Virus record (IMG/VR): IMGVR_UViG_3300033571_006041
Location: 1-27,417 of that record
From: a virus
DNA length: 27,417 nt
Reading direction: 5' to 3' (one strand)
The translations under genes were made by a program, and so were the position numbers. Positions 7,370-13,175 of the stretch are shown one piece after another (within the stretch, counting starts at the first letter, position 1; each line of letters opens with the position of its first letter). A model generated the notes under the pieces. The model saw only the letters and a program-made list of their open reading frames with translations. It was not told the origin of the DNA and ran no database searches.

Positions 7370-7891
7370 CTAAGCGTCACCCTCTCGCTCATAGGCACGG
7401 TCAGCATCTAGTGGTGGCTTATGGTTTGCGCGGTCAGAGAGCTGCAGCGGGCTGATTGGGCGCAGCGGGCAGGTTGCATCCCAGCACTTGGGGAATCGGT
7501 CATTGCCCTCAGCGCCTACGCAGGTGCGGCACATTTGCTCAACCACCACGCGGTAGCGCCGCAGCTCATCAACTGCGGTGAGGCTTACTTTAGTGGCGAG
7601 CGCATACGCCTTCACCCACTCAACCTCATCAAGCGTTGGCACCACACCGCCAAAGTAACGCTCACGCATCCAGTGCACGCTGCGCTGGTGCATCTCAGTC
7701 ATCCCAAAGAGCCGGTTAGGCTTCACCTTCAAACGGCTGGCCCACATCCTTACGCCACTTTGGAAATCCTCAATGAGCGCTAACGCGGCTGGATTGCTTG
7801 AATGGTTACGCGCACGAGTCCCTGCCCCAGACTTTCCAGCTTTGTGAATGCCGCTGGGCTCAAGTCCAGTATCCTGCTGTTTTTGTGCCAT
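7370..7891 (-). CDS. Hypothetical protein with Cys-containing C-terminal segment
   Basis: The 173-aa product has a low-complexity polar N-terminus (1-35), a helical middle, and a C-terminal part with CRTC (C120, C123), C136 and C141 in a CWDATCPLRP context, suggesting a small zinc-binding site. Similar C-P-L-x-P endings occur in phage proteins of unknown role. Start ATG 7891 has a GGGGGAGAG SD, but it lies 112 nt inside the preceding barrel gene in another frame, so the first 37 residues are overprinted on conserved coding sequence. No standard start codon lies in frame at the end of that gene; the next ATG is at 7747. Last gene before the non-coding gap. Confidence 0.7.
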   Translation of the reverse strand: MAQKQQDTGLEPSGIHKAGKSGAGTRARNHSSNPAALALIEDFQSGVRMWASRLKVKPNRLFGMTEMHQRSVHWMRERYFGGVVPTLDEVEWVKAYALATKVSLTAVDELRRYRVVVEQMCRTCVGAEGNDRFPKCWDATCPLRPISPLQLSDRANHKPPLDADRAYEREGDA

Positions 7892-8163
7892 CTCTCCCCC
7901 GCATCTTTATCGCATCTGCCGCACCAGTCAACCACCGTGACTATCACGCATTTGGTTTTATCATCCTGCCGGCAGACACGCAGCATATACGGTTTCTGCC
8001 CCCAGCGCCAGCCTGCACCTGCCGCGTAATTGATTATGCCCGCCCTGCTGTACCAAGTGCTTTGCCCGTTGCGCTCCGCGTTAAACCAAGAGGCAACACC
8101 GTGTGAGCGCGGTAGGGCTGCTGGGTTGAGCACCAAGCTCAACGCCAGCAGCAGTGCCGTCAT
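7780..8163 (-). CDS. Secreted double-psi beta-barrel (RlpA/expansin-like) protein
   Basis: 127 residues: a hydrophobic N-terminus (2-17, LLLALSLVL) that looks like a signal peptide or anchor although it has no leading Lys/Arg, then a compact DPBB domain. Landmarks are GVASWF (22-27), TVVDWCGRC (76-84) with the canonical Asp at D79, and RILDLSPAAF (97-106) followed by LGQGLVRVTI. Four cysteines (64, 72, 81, 84) could form two disulfides, fitting export. RlpA-type barrels bind or cleave peptidoglycan glycan strands; in a phage early region this could be wall modification, exclusion or lysis help. Catalysis is not shown. Joined by TGATG to the upstream gene; its end overlaps the next gene by 112 nt. 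Confidence 0.78.
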   Translation of the reverse strand: MTALLLALSLVLNPAALPRSHGVASWFNAERNGQSTWYSRAGIINYAAGAGWRWGQKPYMLRVCRQDDKTKCVIVTVVDWCGRCDKDAGERWHKNSRILDLSPAAFTKLESLGQGLVRVTIQAIQPR

Positions 8164-8411
8164 CAGTCAGCCTGTACGGTGGGCTTGCCACCGCCAACGA
8201 TTGCATCACCAAACCAGCGCCCAGCCTTGCTGTCTGCCCAGTAGAAAAGGTCAGACAAATCCCAGCCGTTTGCATTGGCAAACTTCAATAGCTGGCGGTC
8301 ACCGTAAGCCTTTTGCTTAGCGGTCATATATTCCCGGCAGCCTAGGTAGCCAAAGCCACCGCGTGCTGGGTTAAACATCAGTGCCTCAATGTGTCCGATT
8401 TTCAGCTTCAT
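8163..8411 (-). CDS. Hypothetical small protein, first gene after promoter P1
   Basis: An 82-residue soluble protein without a family I recognise. It has a short basic start (MKLKIGHIEALMFNP), a Gly-rich turn (ARGGFGYLGC) and a Trp-rich end (DLFYWADSKAGRWFGDAI). ATG 8411 is preferred to the in-frame GTG at 8417 because AAGGAG is 6 nt upstream of it. The gene lies 53 nt downstream of the P1 -10 box and ends in a TGATG junction with the barrel gene, so it probably heads an operon of three genes. Confidence 0.75.
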   Translation of the reverse strand: MKLKIGHIEALMFNPARGGFGYLGCREYMTAKQKAYGDRQLLKFANANGWDLSDLFYWADSKAGRWFGDAIVGGGKPTVQAD

Positions 8412-8464
8412 TTTCACTCCTTTGGCAGCCCCAGCAACTTGCTGGTTTCCTCGCTGCTGTAGGC

Positions 8465-8494
8465 ATCATACGCATCCTGTTGCAACGCTGTCAA
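8465..8494 (-). promoter_or_regulatory. Promoter P1 (TTGACA-N18-TATGAT)
   Basis: Perfect -35 TTGACA (8494-8489) and -10 TATGAT (8470-8465, 5/6) on the minus strand, 18-nt spacer, 53 nt from the -10 to the ATG at 8411. The -35 lies at the exact centre of the dyad 8481-8503. It starts at the stop codon of the resolvase-like gene. Confidence 0.72.
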
Positions 8495-8503
8495 CCCGTT
8501 GCA
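8481..8503. promoter_or_regulatory. Operator O1: TGCAACG-N9-CGTTGCA
   Basis: Perfect 7+7 bp dyad, arms 8481-8487 and 8497-8503, centred at 8492 on the P1 -35 hexamer. Identical arms and spacing occur at O2. Position over the -35 favours a repressor site. The binding protein is unknown. Confidence 0.68.
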
Positions 8504-8877
8504 TCCTCAGGCTCTCGCGGTGCAACAAACCACGCGCAGAAATCATCTAGGTCAAGCACGATTACCGCACGCCTGCGCCCGCCGCCAGCGCCAGGGCTGT
8601 CCCCAATCACGAGCCCCCTTAGCTGGTCACCCTTCACCGGCACGCTCTGCAGCCAGTCCCACTGCCGCTCACTAAAGCTGCCGCCCACCTTGCACTGCAC
8701 CGCCAGCCAGTCATTGGCAACATCCTGCTTGCCACCAAACTGCCCTACGCGCTGACCGCCTAGGCGCTTGGCAATCTCTCGCTCAAAAGCATTGCCACGA
8801 GCCCTAGCGTTTTTCCCCTTGCGGCTCTTGGCTGGGTCAATGCCCTGCCTAATCGCCTCATCCTTAAAGCGCCCCAT
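8491..8877 (-). CDS. PD-(D/E)XK nuclease, Holliday-junction-resolvase-like
   Basis: The 128-aa protein has the small-resolvase layout: a basic lead-in (KGKNARARG), an acidic helix FEREIAKRLGG (E32/E34), D52 after a GQFGGKQD turn, and Q61-C-K63 in LAVQCKVGG as the variant ExK motif. Such enzymes cut branched DNA or debranch replication products before packaging. Start ATG 8877 overlaps the preceding stop by one base (TGATG). The C-terminus ends over the P1 -35 region. A different nuclease specificity cannot be excluded; the QxK replacement of ExK is common in resolvase-like phage proteins. Confidence 0.72.
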   Translation of the reverse strand: MGRFKDEAIRQGIDPAKSRKGKNARARGNAFEREIAKRLGGQRVGQFGGKQDVANDWLAVQCKVGGSFSERQWDWLQSVPVKGDQLRGLVIGDSPGAGGGRRRAVIVLDLDDFCAWFVAPREPEDATG

Positions 8878-9053
8878 CAGATTGCAAACCCAACCCTGCT
8901 ATCTCGCAGCTTCATCTCATTGCTTTTGTAGGCAAAGCAATCAGTGCAATATAGTTTTTTGCCGTTGTATTTCCAGCTAATGAGCCTCGGCCCATTGCAT
9001 TTGCCGTCATCGCCGGCTTTACGCTTTACACCAATGCAGTTTTTCTTTTGCAT
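8877..9053 (-). CDS. Hypothetical 58-aa Cys-containing protein, first gene after P2
   Basis: A basic little protein (MQKKNCIGVKRK...) with C6, C19 and a C36-x-x-C39 pair, probably one zinc site. No family recognised. Start ATG 9053 is chosen because AGGAG lies 8 nt upstream and promoter P2 is 57 nt upstream. The same frame stays open further up to an ATG at 9215 (112 aa, ATGA-coupled to the preceding gene), but that extension would read through the P2 promoter and both inverted repeats, in clearly AT-richer DNA, so I prefer the short form. Joined by TGATG to the resolvase gene. Confidence 0.6.
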   Translation of the reverse strand: MQKKNCIGVKRKAGDDGKCNGPRLISWKYNGKKLYCTDCFAYKSNEMKLRDSRVGFAI

Positions 9054-9074
9054 TCCTCTCACTCCTTTTGCAGT

Positions 9075-9092
9075 GCAAACCATTTGGTTTGC
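9075..9092. promoter_or_regulatory. 18-bp palindrome in the P2 leader
   Basis: GCAAACCA-TT-TGGTTTGC, perfect 8-bp arms, lying about +12 to +29 from the predicted P2 start. It could be a second operator, different from O2, or a leader hairpin (7-bp stem, 4-nt loop) in front of the SD of the 58-aa gene. Confidence 0.55.
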
Positions 9093-9110
9093 TTCCTCAC
9101 TGCTGACACC

Positions 9111-9139
9111 ATTATACCATACCGTGCAACGCCGTTTTT
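9111..9139 (-). promoter_or_regulatory. Promoter P2 (extended -10 TGGTATAAT)
   Basis: Perfect TATAAT (9116-9111) preceded by TG-G, an extended -10. At 17-nt spacing the -35 position (9139-9134) is AAAAAC, a poor hexamer, so the extended -10 should carry recognition. The -35 position coincides with the centre of dyad O2. It sits in a 158-nt gap (9054-9211) that is otherwise AT-rich. Confidence 0.7.
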
Positions 9140-9147
9140 GCGTTGCA
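9125..9147. promoter_or_regulatory. Operator O2: TGCAACG-N9-CGTTGCA
   Basis: Same arms and same 9-nt spacer length as O1: arms 9125-9131 and 9141-9147, extended by one more pair (C9132/G9140) to 8 bp. Centre at 9136, on the -35 position of P2. Confidence 0.68.
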
Positions 9148-9211
9148 TCATCTTTTACGCTTAACACATTTTGAATTTGTGCGTAAAAAATAAATGGCAC
9201 GGGCATTTTGC

Positions 9212-9505
9212 TCATCCCTCTAAAAGCCTTGCGAGCTGCGCAGTGCCGCCATCGCTCAAAGTAAACCGGCTTGGCTGCAGCTCCATCAGCCCGTGCTTCA
9301 CAAGGTCTGCATTGGTTTTGCGGTTGCCAATGCCCTCGTACAAGAAAAACCACCCTTCAGGCGCAATGGCATCAGCGTAGCGCTGCGAGAGAATGCACCA
9401 CGCGCGCCCGCCAACCCCAGGCTCCTCACACCACGCGTCAGCGCCCTCTTGCACCGCAATCACGCGGTCATCAAGAAAAGGCGCGGCACGCTCTATGCGC
9501 GTCAT
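9212..9505 (-). CDS. Hypothetical protein (97 aa)
   Basis: Soluble alpha/beta-looking protein beginning MTRIERAAPFLDD, with Trp/Cys residues in WCEEPGVGGRAWCIL and an EGWFFLYEGIG strand. I recognise no family. ATG 9505 is selected over an upstream start at 9529 because it forms an ATGA overlap with the preceding stop. It is the last gene of the chain of coupled small genes before the P2 region. Confidence 0.65.
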   Translation of the reverse strand: MTRIERAAPFLDDRVIAVQEGADAWCEEPGVGGRAWCILSQRYADAIAPEGWFFLYEGIGNRKTNADLVKHGLMELQPSRFTLSDGGTAQLARLLEG

Positions 9506-9681
9506 TTGATATGGCCGCCGCAGAGCCACTGCAAGCGCCTGCTCTTTGGCGCGTAGCTGATGCGCAGCACGCGCTTAGCATCTTTGAGATTGAGCAACTG
9601 CTGCGCGCACTCTGCGCAAAGCGTAGGCGTAAACACCGGCGCTTTGCTTGCGCCGCCGCGCGAAGTTTTTACGCCAGCCAT
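9502..9681 (-). CDS. Small putative zinc-binding protein (59 aa)
   Basis: Reads MAGVKTSRGGASKAPVF at the start, then C22-A-E-C25 and, near the end, W52-L-C54-G-G-H57. The Cys/His set (C22, C25, C54, H57) could ligate one zinc around a short basic helix (KDAKRVLRI). The ATG at 9681 lies 13 nt inside the upstream membrane gene and the stop overlaps the next ATG (ATGA). No family recognised; DNA or RNA binding would fit the basic charge but is a guess. Confidence 0.55.
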   Translation of the reverse strand: MAGVKTSRGGASKAPVFTPTLCAECAQQLLNLKDAKRVLRISYAPKSRRLQWLCGGHIK

Positions 9682-9848
9682 ACCGCCCTACCAATCCAAA
9701 GCGCGGCTGCAAAGCTCACCACAGCAAAGAGCAGCGCAATGCCCGCATTGCCAGCCTTGCGGCTCGCCGGTAATGATGCAAGCACCAATCCACCAAGCGT
9801 GGCTTGGAATGCCGCAATGATTAACCCGATTGCATCAAACGCGTTCAA
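9669..9848 (-). CDS. Small two-helix membrane protein (59 aa)
   Basis: Two hydrophobic segments (about 6-27 and 35-53) separated by a short polar loop (PASRKAGNAG), like a small holin or inner-membrane peptide. Start TTG 9848 overlaps the previous stop (TTGA), the only possible start since an in-frame TAG lies 12 codons upstream; AAAGGTGG precedes it. It sits in the early replication region and not in the lysis cassette, so I call it only a membrane protein. Confidence 0.55.
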   Translation of the reverse strand: MNAFDAIGLIIAAFQATLGGLVLASLPASRKAGNAGIALLFAVVSFAAALWIGRAVWLA

Positions 9849-10042
9849 TGTGCCACCTTTCCCGTCAGCTCTGCCAGCCTGCTAATGGCTGCTTCAACTG
9901 CCGCCTCTGGCGTATTGCCAGAAAAGACTAACTCACCGCCTAGGGTATCAGCCAGCACACAAAGGTAGCGGTCAGGCTCGCTAAGCAGCGCGTCAAACCG
10001 ATAGCCAACCTGTGCGCACAGCGTGTTTAACTGCTCAAACAT
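9845..10042 (-). CDS. Hypothetical protein (65 aa)
   Basis: Starts MFEQLNTLCAQVGYRFDALL, followed by a short beta region and a C-terminal helix (TPEAAVEAAISRLAELTGK). Soluble, acidic, no motif recognised. ATG 10042 lies 8 nt inside the kinase gene end; a longer reading from 10168 would overlap conserved kinase codons and is unlikely. Confidence 0.6.
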   Translation of the reverse strand: MFEQLNTLCAQVGYRFDALLSEPDRYLCVLADTLGGELVFSGNTPEAAVEAAISRLAELTGKVAH

Positions 10043-10607
10043 TTGCCCTCCCCTCAATCGCTGCGGCAAGCGCCGCGTATGAATCCTGAGGCGTGCGGTG
10101 CGTGGTGTCAATCGTGGCATCAAAAGGCGTACCTTCCCACGCCAGCTCAGTGATATCGCCGGTGCCAATCAGCGAGCCGCCACGCCTTGCGCGCCTAACC
10201 TCAGGGTCAGCGTATACCCGCACCACCAAGGCGCTGGGCTCAATGATGCGGAGCATTTGCGCCTCGCTAGGTAGCCGCACATCGTCAACCACCACGCTGA
10301 TGCCCCTGCTGCTCAGCGCGCTATACCCCGCTGACCAAATGCGCAACCAAAAGTGAATGTCAACATCTCGCAGCGCCGCCCCAACCTCTTGCATCAACTC
10401 ACGCCCTGTTAGGCGCACCTTGCCGCTGAAGCGCTGTAGCTCAAGCACCTCATCCTTGGCAATGGGGTCAGGATATGCCTGCTGAATCACGCCCCTGATG
10501 CCGTCAGCAATGCCGTGCCGGTGATAGCCGCCGTGCTCTACCAGCATCTCAGCCAATGTGCTCTTGCCGCTGCCTTGCGGCCCCATCAGCGCAATCAACC
10601 TGCTCAT
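10035..10607 (-). CDS. Deoxynucleoside monophosphate kinase-like P-loop protein
   Basis: 190 residues with Walker A at 9-16 (GPQGSGKS) right after a hydrophobic strand (LIALM), a helical lid region, VVVDDVRLPSEAQ (about 105-117) as the second conserved block and R-rich VRRARRGG (about 137-144) near the lid, as in phage dNMP kinases. It would phosphorylate dNMPs from degraded host DNA to dNDPs, feeding replication. ATG 10607 overlaps the preceding stop by four bases. A more general AAA/NTPase role cannot be excluded. Confidence 0.78.
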   Translation of the reverse strand: MSRLIALMGPQGSGKSTLAEMLVEHGGYHRHGIADGIRGVIQQAYPDPIAKDEVLELQRFSGKVRLTGRELMQEVGAALRDVDIHFWLRIWSAGYSALSSRGISVVVDDVRLPSEAQMLRIIEPSALVVRVYADPEVRRARRGGSLIGTGDITELAWEGTPFDATIDTTHRTPQDSYAALAAAIEGRANV

Positions 10608-11002
10608 AATCCGCCCCCATCAACCTTGGCGTACCAGCCCTGAATGGCGCGCTGAAGGTCAGCCACGCTGTTGCCAATGTGCGTGAGTTGCCCGCTGCCA
10701 CCATCCCAGCGTGCCGCGCTGAGCTTTGGCAGGTAGTCAACACTCTCCACCGTCATTGCCGTACCATCCGTGTAGCCGGTCACGATTAGCACCGTAAACC
10801 AAGGCGTAGCTGCCAGAGCGCTGAGCAGCCCACGCTGCCCTACGCTAACCCCCTCATCAGGGCGCTTCCACTCTTGAATAAGAAACTTGCCCTTGCGCTC
10901 AGCGATTAGGTCAACATTGCTAAAGCCCCATTTAGGGTTTCCCTCAATGAGCCCGTCAATCTCCGTAGTGTCAATGTGCTTAGCCTCACTGTTTCGCATC
11001 AT
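10604..11002 (-). CDS. Putative PD-(D/E)XK nuclease (132 aa)
   Basis: The core D31-L-I-A-E-R-K-G-K-F-L-I-Q-E44-W-K46 matches the beta-hairpin with D and ExK of the restriction-endonuclease fold, with Q56 downstream as often seen in VRR-NUC and resolvase-like proteins. The rest is alpha/beta with no second domain. Probable role is DNA processing in replication or recombination, given the neighbours (winged-helix replication protein, dNMP kinase). ATGATG at 11002 follows GGAGGTGG and overlaps the upstream TGA. Motif-level evidence only. Confidence 0.6.
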   Translation of the reverse strand: MMRNSEAKHIDTTEIDGLIEGNPKWGFSNVDLIAERKGKFLIQEWKRPDEGVSVGQRGLLSALAATPWFTVLIVTGYTDGTAMTVESVDYLPKLSAARWDGGSGQLTHIGNSVADLQRAIQGWYAKVDGGGL

Positions 11003-11439
11003 CGCCCACCTCCGCGCAGAATTGCGCCAACGCTCAGCGGTTTAATATAAGTGTCACTCTCTTTCTCTTTCTCTCTCTCTATCTCTTTCTCAGACCGTTG
11101 CACAACCGTTGCATAACCGTTGCTTTTGGCATTTCTCCATCGTGCGGAGCGCTCTGTAACAGTTGGGTCAACTTGGTACTTAGAAAAATTACGCAAATAA
11201 ACGCGCTCATCTTGTAAAAAAATGAGCCCTACTTTCTCCAATGTTGATAAATGCCGGTGTAGGTTTTTAGGCATCAGCGCCTTCAGGTGTGCCATTGAGC
11301 CAAACGAGCCCTGCGGGCGCTGCCGCTTAGCACGGGTGAGCAGCTTGATATACGCCAGCTGCGCCCCATCAGGCAGCAACGCAATCTGCTCATCCTCATC
11401 CCAGCCTACCGTTAGTTTTATCCACGCGCCTTGTGACAT
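10999..11439 (-). CDS. Winged-helix replication initiator / replisome-organiser-like protein
   Basis: 146 residues. The N-terminal 95 look like the wHTH of phage replisome organisers (MSQGAWIKLTVGWDEDEQI, LLPDGAQLAYIKLL, then KNLHRHLSTLEKVGLIFL as recognition/wing). A charged tail (EKEIEREKEKESD, 113-125) follows, then a basic end. Such proteins bind an origin, often inside their own gene, and recruit host helicase. Consistent with that, the codons for residues 105-115 are three 11-bp iterons and those for the charged tail form a polypurine tract. ATG 11439 has GGAGG 7 nt upstream; an upstream start at 11487 would lie in an intercistronic hairpin. No helicase gene is present nearby. Confidence 0.68.
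   Translation of the reverse strand: MSQGAWIKLTVGWDEDEQIALLPDGAQLAYIKLLTRAKRQRPQGSFGSMAHLKALMPKNLHRHLSTLEKVGLIFLQDERVYLRNFSKYQVDPTVTERSARWRNAKSNGYATVVQRSEKEIEREKEKESDTYIKPLSVGAILRGGGR
11041..11092. other. AT-rich and polypurine/polypyrimidine tract beside iterons
   Basis: The plus strand is pure pyrimidine from 11056 to 11091 apart from one A at 11081, and TTTAATATAA occupies 11041-11050. A strand-asymmetric tract followed by AT-rich DNA, directly adjoining the iterons at 11094-11124, is what a replication-origin unwinding element would look like. It lies inside the coding frame. Confidence 0.5.
11094..11124 (+). repeat. Three tandem 11-bp iterons, ACCGTTGCA core (candidate origin)
   Basis: Copies at 11094-11102, 11105-11113 and 11116-11124 (last base changed to T), phased exactly 11 bp, about one helical turn. 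The core CGTTGCA is the same heptamer as the arms of operators O1 and O2. They lie in the replication-protein gene, as origins do in lambda O and in several replisome-organiser genes. No fourth copy is visible on either side. Confidence 0.6.
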
Positions 11440-11458
11440 TTCGTACCTCCATCTTGGC

Positions 11459-11490
11459 GGGGTGCCAGCGTAACCCGCCGCTGGCACCCC
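11459..11490 (-). other. Intercistronic hairpin between annealing and replication genes
   Basis: Perfect 12-bp stem (arms 11459-11470 and 11479-11490) with an 8-nt loop, 13 nt after the stop of the annealing-protein gene and about 20 nt before the next start. No U-run follows on the minus strand. More consistent with RNA processing or stabilisation than with an intrinsic terminator. Confidence 0.65.
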
Positions 11491-11502
11491 AAGTGCTACT
11501 GC

Positions 11503-12237
11503 CTAAAAGGGCAGCTCCTCTAGTGAATCCTCAGGCACAAACTTTGGTGCCGTAGGCTCCGTGTGCTCTTTTACCCACTTGGCGCTTGGCTTATCCTTGC
11601 ACCAGGTGCCGTCAGGTGCCTTATGACTTGCCGCCCAAAACGGCTGGTATGGCTTGCCGGTTGCCTTGCTCACGCCCCCAGGCTTCAGGCTCCATTTCTG
11701 CCCGTGTGAGCAGGCATCATCAGCGGCTGACTCCGCAAAAATCATTGCCGCCCGCAGGGCAAGCTGCGCATCATCCGTAGGGGCTGTCACCCCCTCGCTA
11801 AAATCGCCGTATTTGCCCTTTTCCGCAACGCTGGCGAGCGTTTGTGGCTTGGGTGGCATCTTGATACCCCCAGCGGCTTTATCGGGGCTGTAAAGGCTGC
11901 GCCCCACGCCCACCTGAGCCGCGCACCGGCGGAGGGCATCGCTCGCAGCTGACTTTAAAGGCTCGTCATCTTGCGGCCCGTTGGGATAACCGAAGTCCTG
12001 TTTTATGGTGGTCTTGCCATCAATCACCAGGCACAAGCTGCCGTGCACCACTGAGCGAGCAGGGTCAGCCACCTTTACCTCAAACTGCCAGCCCTCAATC
12101 CCTAGCGTGTCATCCAAACGCTGCGCCACCGCCCGCGCGTCAGCGTATGTGAACACCAGCCCGGCACGCCCAGGGCGGTGCTTCAAATCCTTTTCCTCAA
12201 ATGGCGCTGCCAGCGCCGCTGCGATTTCCTTGCTCAT
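11503..12237 (-). CDS. Rad52/Rad22-like single-strand annealing protein
   Basis: 244 aa. Residues 1-118 fit the Rad52-type annealing fold: MSKEIAAALAAPFEEKDLKHRPG lead-in, YADARAVAQRLDDTLG helix, GWQFEVKV strand, and the diagnostic EPLKSAASDALRRCAAQVGVGRSLY helix (92-116). A linker leads to a small possible zinc module (C176, H178, H205, C213; GKPYQPFWA). The protein ends in EDSLEELPF, resembling the acidic LPF/IPF tip of SSB proteins. It should anneal complementary single strands made by the YqaJ exonuclease encoded just upstream (ATGA overlap), forming a two-component recombinase. The zinc module and tail function are inferred. Confidence 0.82.
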   Translation of the reverse strand: MSKEIAAALAAPFEEKDLKHRPGRAGLVFTYADARAVAQRLDDTLGIEGWQFEVKVADPARSVVHGSLCLVIDGKTTIKQDFGYPNGPQDDEPLKSAASDALRRCAAQVGVGRSLYSPDKAAGGIKMPPKPQTLASVAEKGKYGDFSEGVTAPTDDAQLALRAAMIFAESAADDACSHGQKWSLKPGGVSKATGKPYQPFWAASHKAPDGTWCKDKPSAKWVKEHTEPTAPKFVPEDSLEELPF

Positions 12238-13175
12238 TCTGCGCCTCCATCCTTAAACTTGAACACCCGCGCCCCAGGTACTTCCTGAGTATGCGCATCA
12301 ACGATTTCCTGCGGCACCTTTGCCGCTTCAGCCACCGCGCGCCAATCGGTTTTGCGGCTGGCTTTGTTTTGCTTCCAAGTGGCTTGCCACCCAGCGCCCA
12401 CAATTCCTACGCCCTTGCCGATTGCTTCCTTCAGGCTGATGGCAAGGTTTTGTAGCTCTTGGTCAAGCAGTTTGCTCTCATAAAGTTTCTCAGCGTAAAG
12501 CGCCGCCACGCGCTCAATGCTGCCGCTTGCCTGCGCCCATTCCTCTGTGCTCTGCGGCACCACCTTGGCAAGCGTGTCTGAATCCTCGCCTACCAGTTCA
12601 GGTGCCCAGCCGGTGGCAATCAGGTTGCGAAACTGCACCGCCTTTTGGTACAGCTCAGTTTGATAATTCAGGTCAGCCTTCACGCGCTCGCACCTAAACT
12701 TGAGCCCGCCAAGTAGCACTGCAACATCAACCCAAGGTGCACCTGTAATAAACATTTGCCACTGTACCTGCGCCACAAATTCAGGGGGCACTGGGTACAA
12801 GCTCCAGCGCGGGCTCACGCTGGTTTTGATTTCCACCAGCCCAGGCTCACCAACCACCGTGCGGTCAAGGCTCGCCATTGCCCAAGGAATCTCAACCAAG
12901 CGCACCACGCCATTGCTGCGCTTCAACTTGCGCCCTGTTTCCAGCGTGTACCAGTCAGCCACTGCCTGCTCAAGCAGGATGCCGCGCGTTGCGGCCTCAC
13001 CTGCGGGCTGCTCATCAACCGCGCCGGTCTTTTCTGCCCAGAGTTGAAACCGCGTTTTATATTCACTGAGCCCAGCGATAACCGCCGCATCAGTGGCAGT
13101 GATGCCGCCCTTACGCAACGCAAACCATTCTGGGCTGCGCTGTGGTGCCTTCACCAGTTCCCATTGCTTAGCCAT
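12234..13175 (-). CDS. YqaJ-type recombination exonuclease (lambda exonuclease fold)
   Basis: 313 aa. RSPEWFALRKGGITATDAAVIAG (13-35) is the N-terminal YqaJ signature with R21. The nuclease core follows: E69 in RGILLEQAVADWY, D104 in AMASLDR, E115-I-K117 in GLVEIKTS, and Q138/Q140 in FVAQVQWQM. The C-terminus is helical, ending in a basic KQNKASRKTDWRAVAE region. It resects dsDNA 5' to 3' to give ssDNA for the annealing protein encoded next. ATG 13175 directly abuts the TAA of the preceding gene. Length is normal for the family. Confidence 0.92.
   Translation of the reverse strand: MAKQWELVKAPQRSPEWFALRKGGITATDAAVIAGLSEYKTRFQLWAEKTGAVDEQPAGEAATRGILLEQAVADWYTLETGRKLKRSNGVVRLVEIPWAMASLDRTVVGEPGLVEIKTSVSPRWSLYPVPPEFVAQVQWQMFITGAPWVDVAVLLGGLKFRCERVKADLNYQTELYQKAVQFRNLIATGWAPELVGEDSDTLAKVVPQSTEEWAQASGSIERVAALYAEKLYESKLLDQELQNLAISLKEAIGKGVGIVGAGWQATWKQNKASRKTDWRAVAEAAKVPQEIVDAHTQEVPGARVFKFKDGGAE

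Noticed and set aside
8414-8494. 26-codon minus-strand frame (TTG start, MTALQQDAYDAYSSEETSKL...) overlapping the resolvase stop
   Set aside because: It has the TTGA geometry, but it sits exactly over promoter P1 and its 5' leader and lacks a well-placed SD. The promoter/operator reading explains the bases better.
9060-9200. AT-rich island as a sign of inserted foreign DNA
   Set aside because: It is short and fully accounted for by a promoter with two inverted repeats; no flanking repeats or mobile genes.
8877-9215. 112-aa version of the 58-aa gene, starting at ATG 9215
   Set aside because: It would make promoter P2, operator O2 and the 18-bp palindrome coding; the SD and promoter distance favour ATG 9053. 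Not excluded completely.
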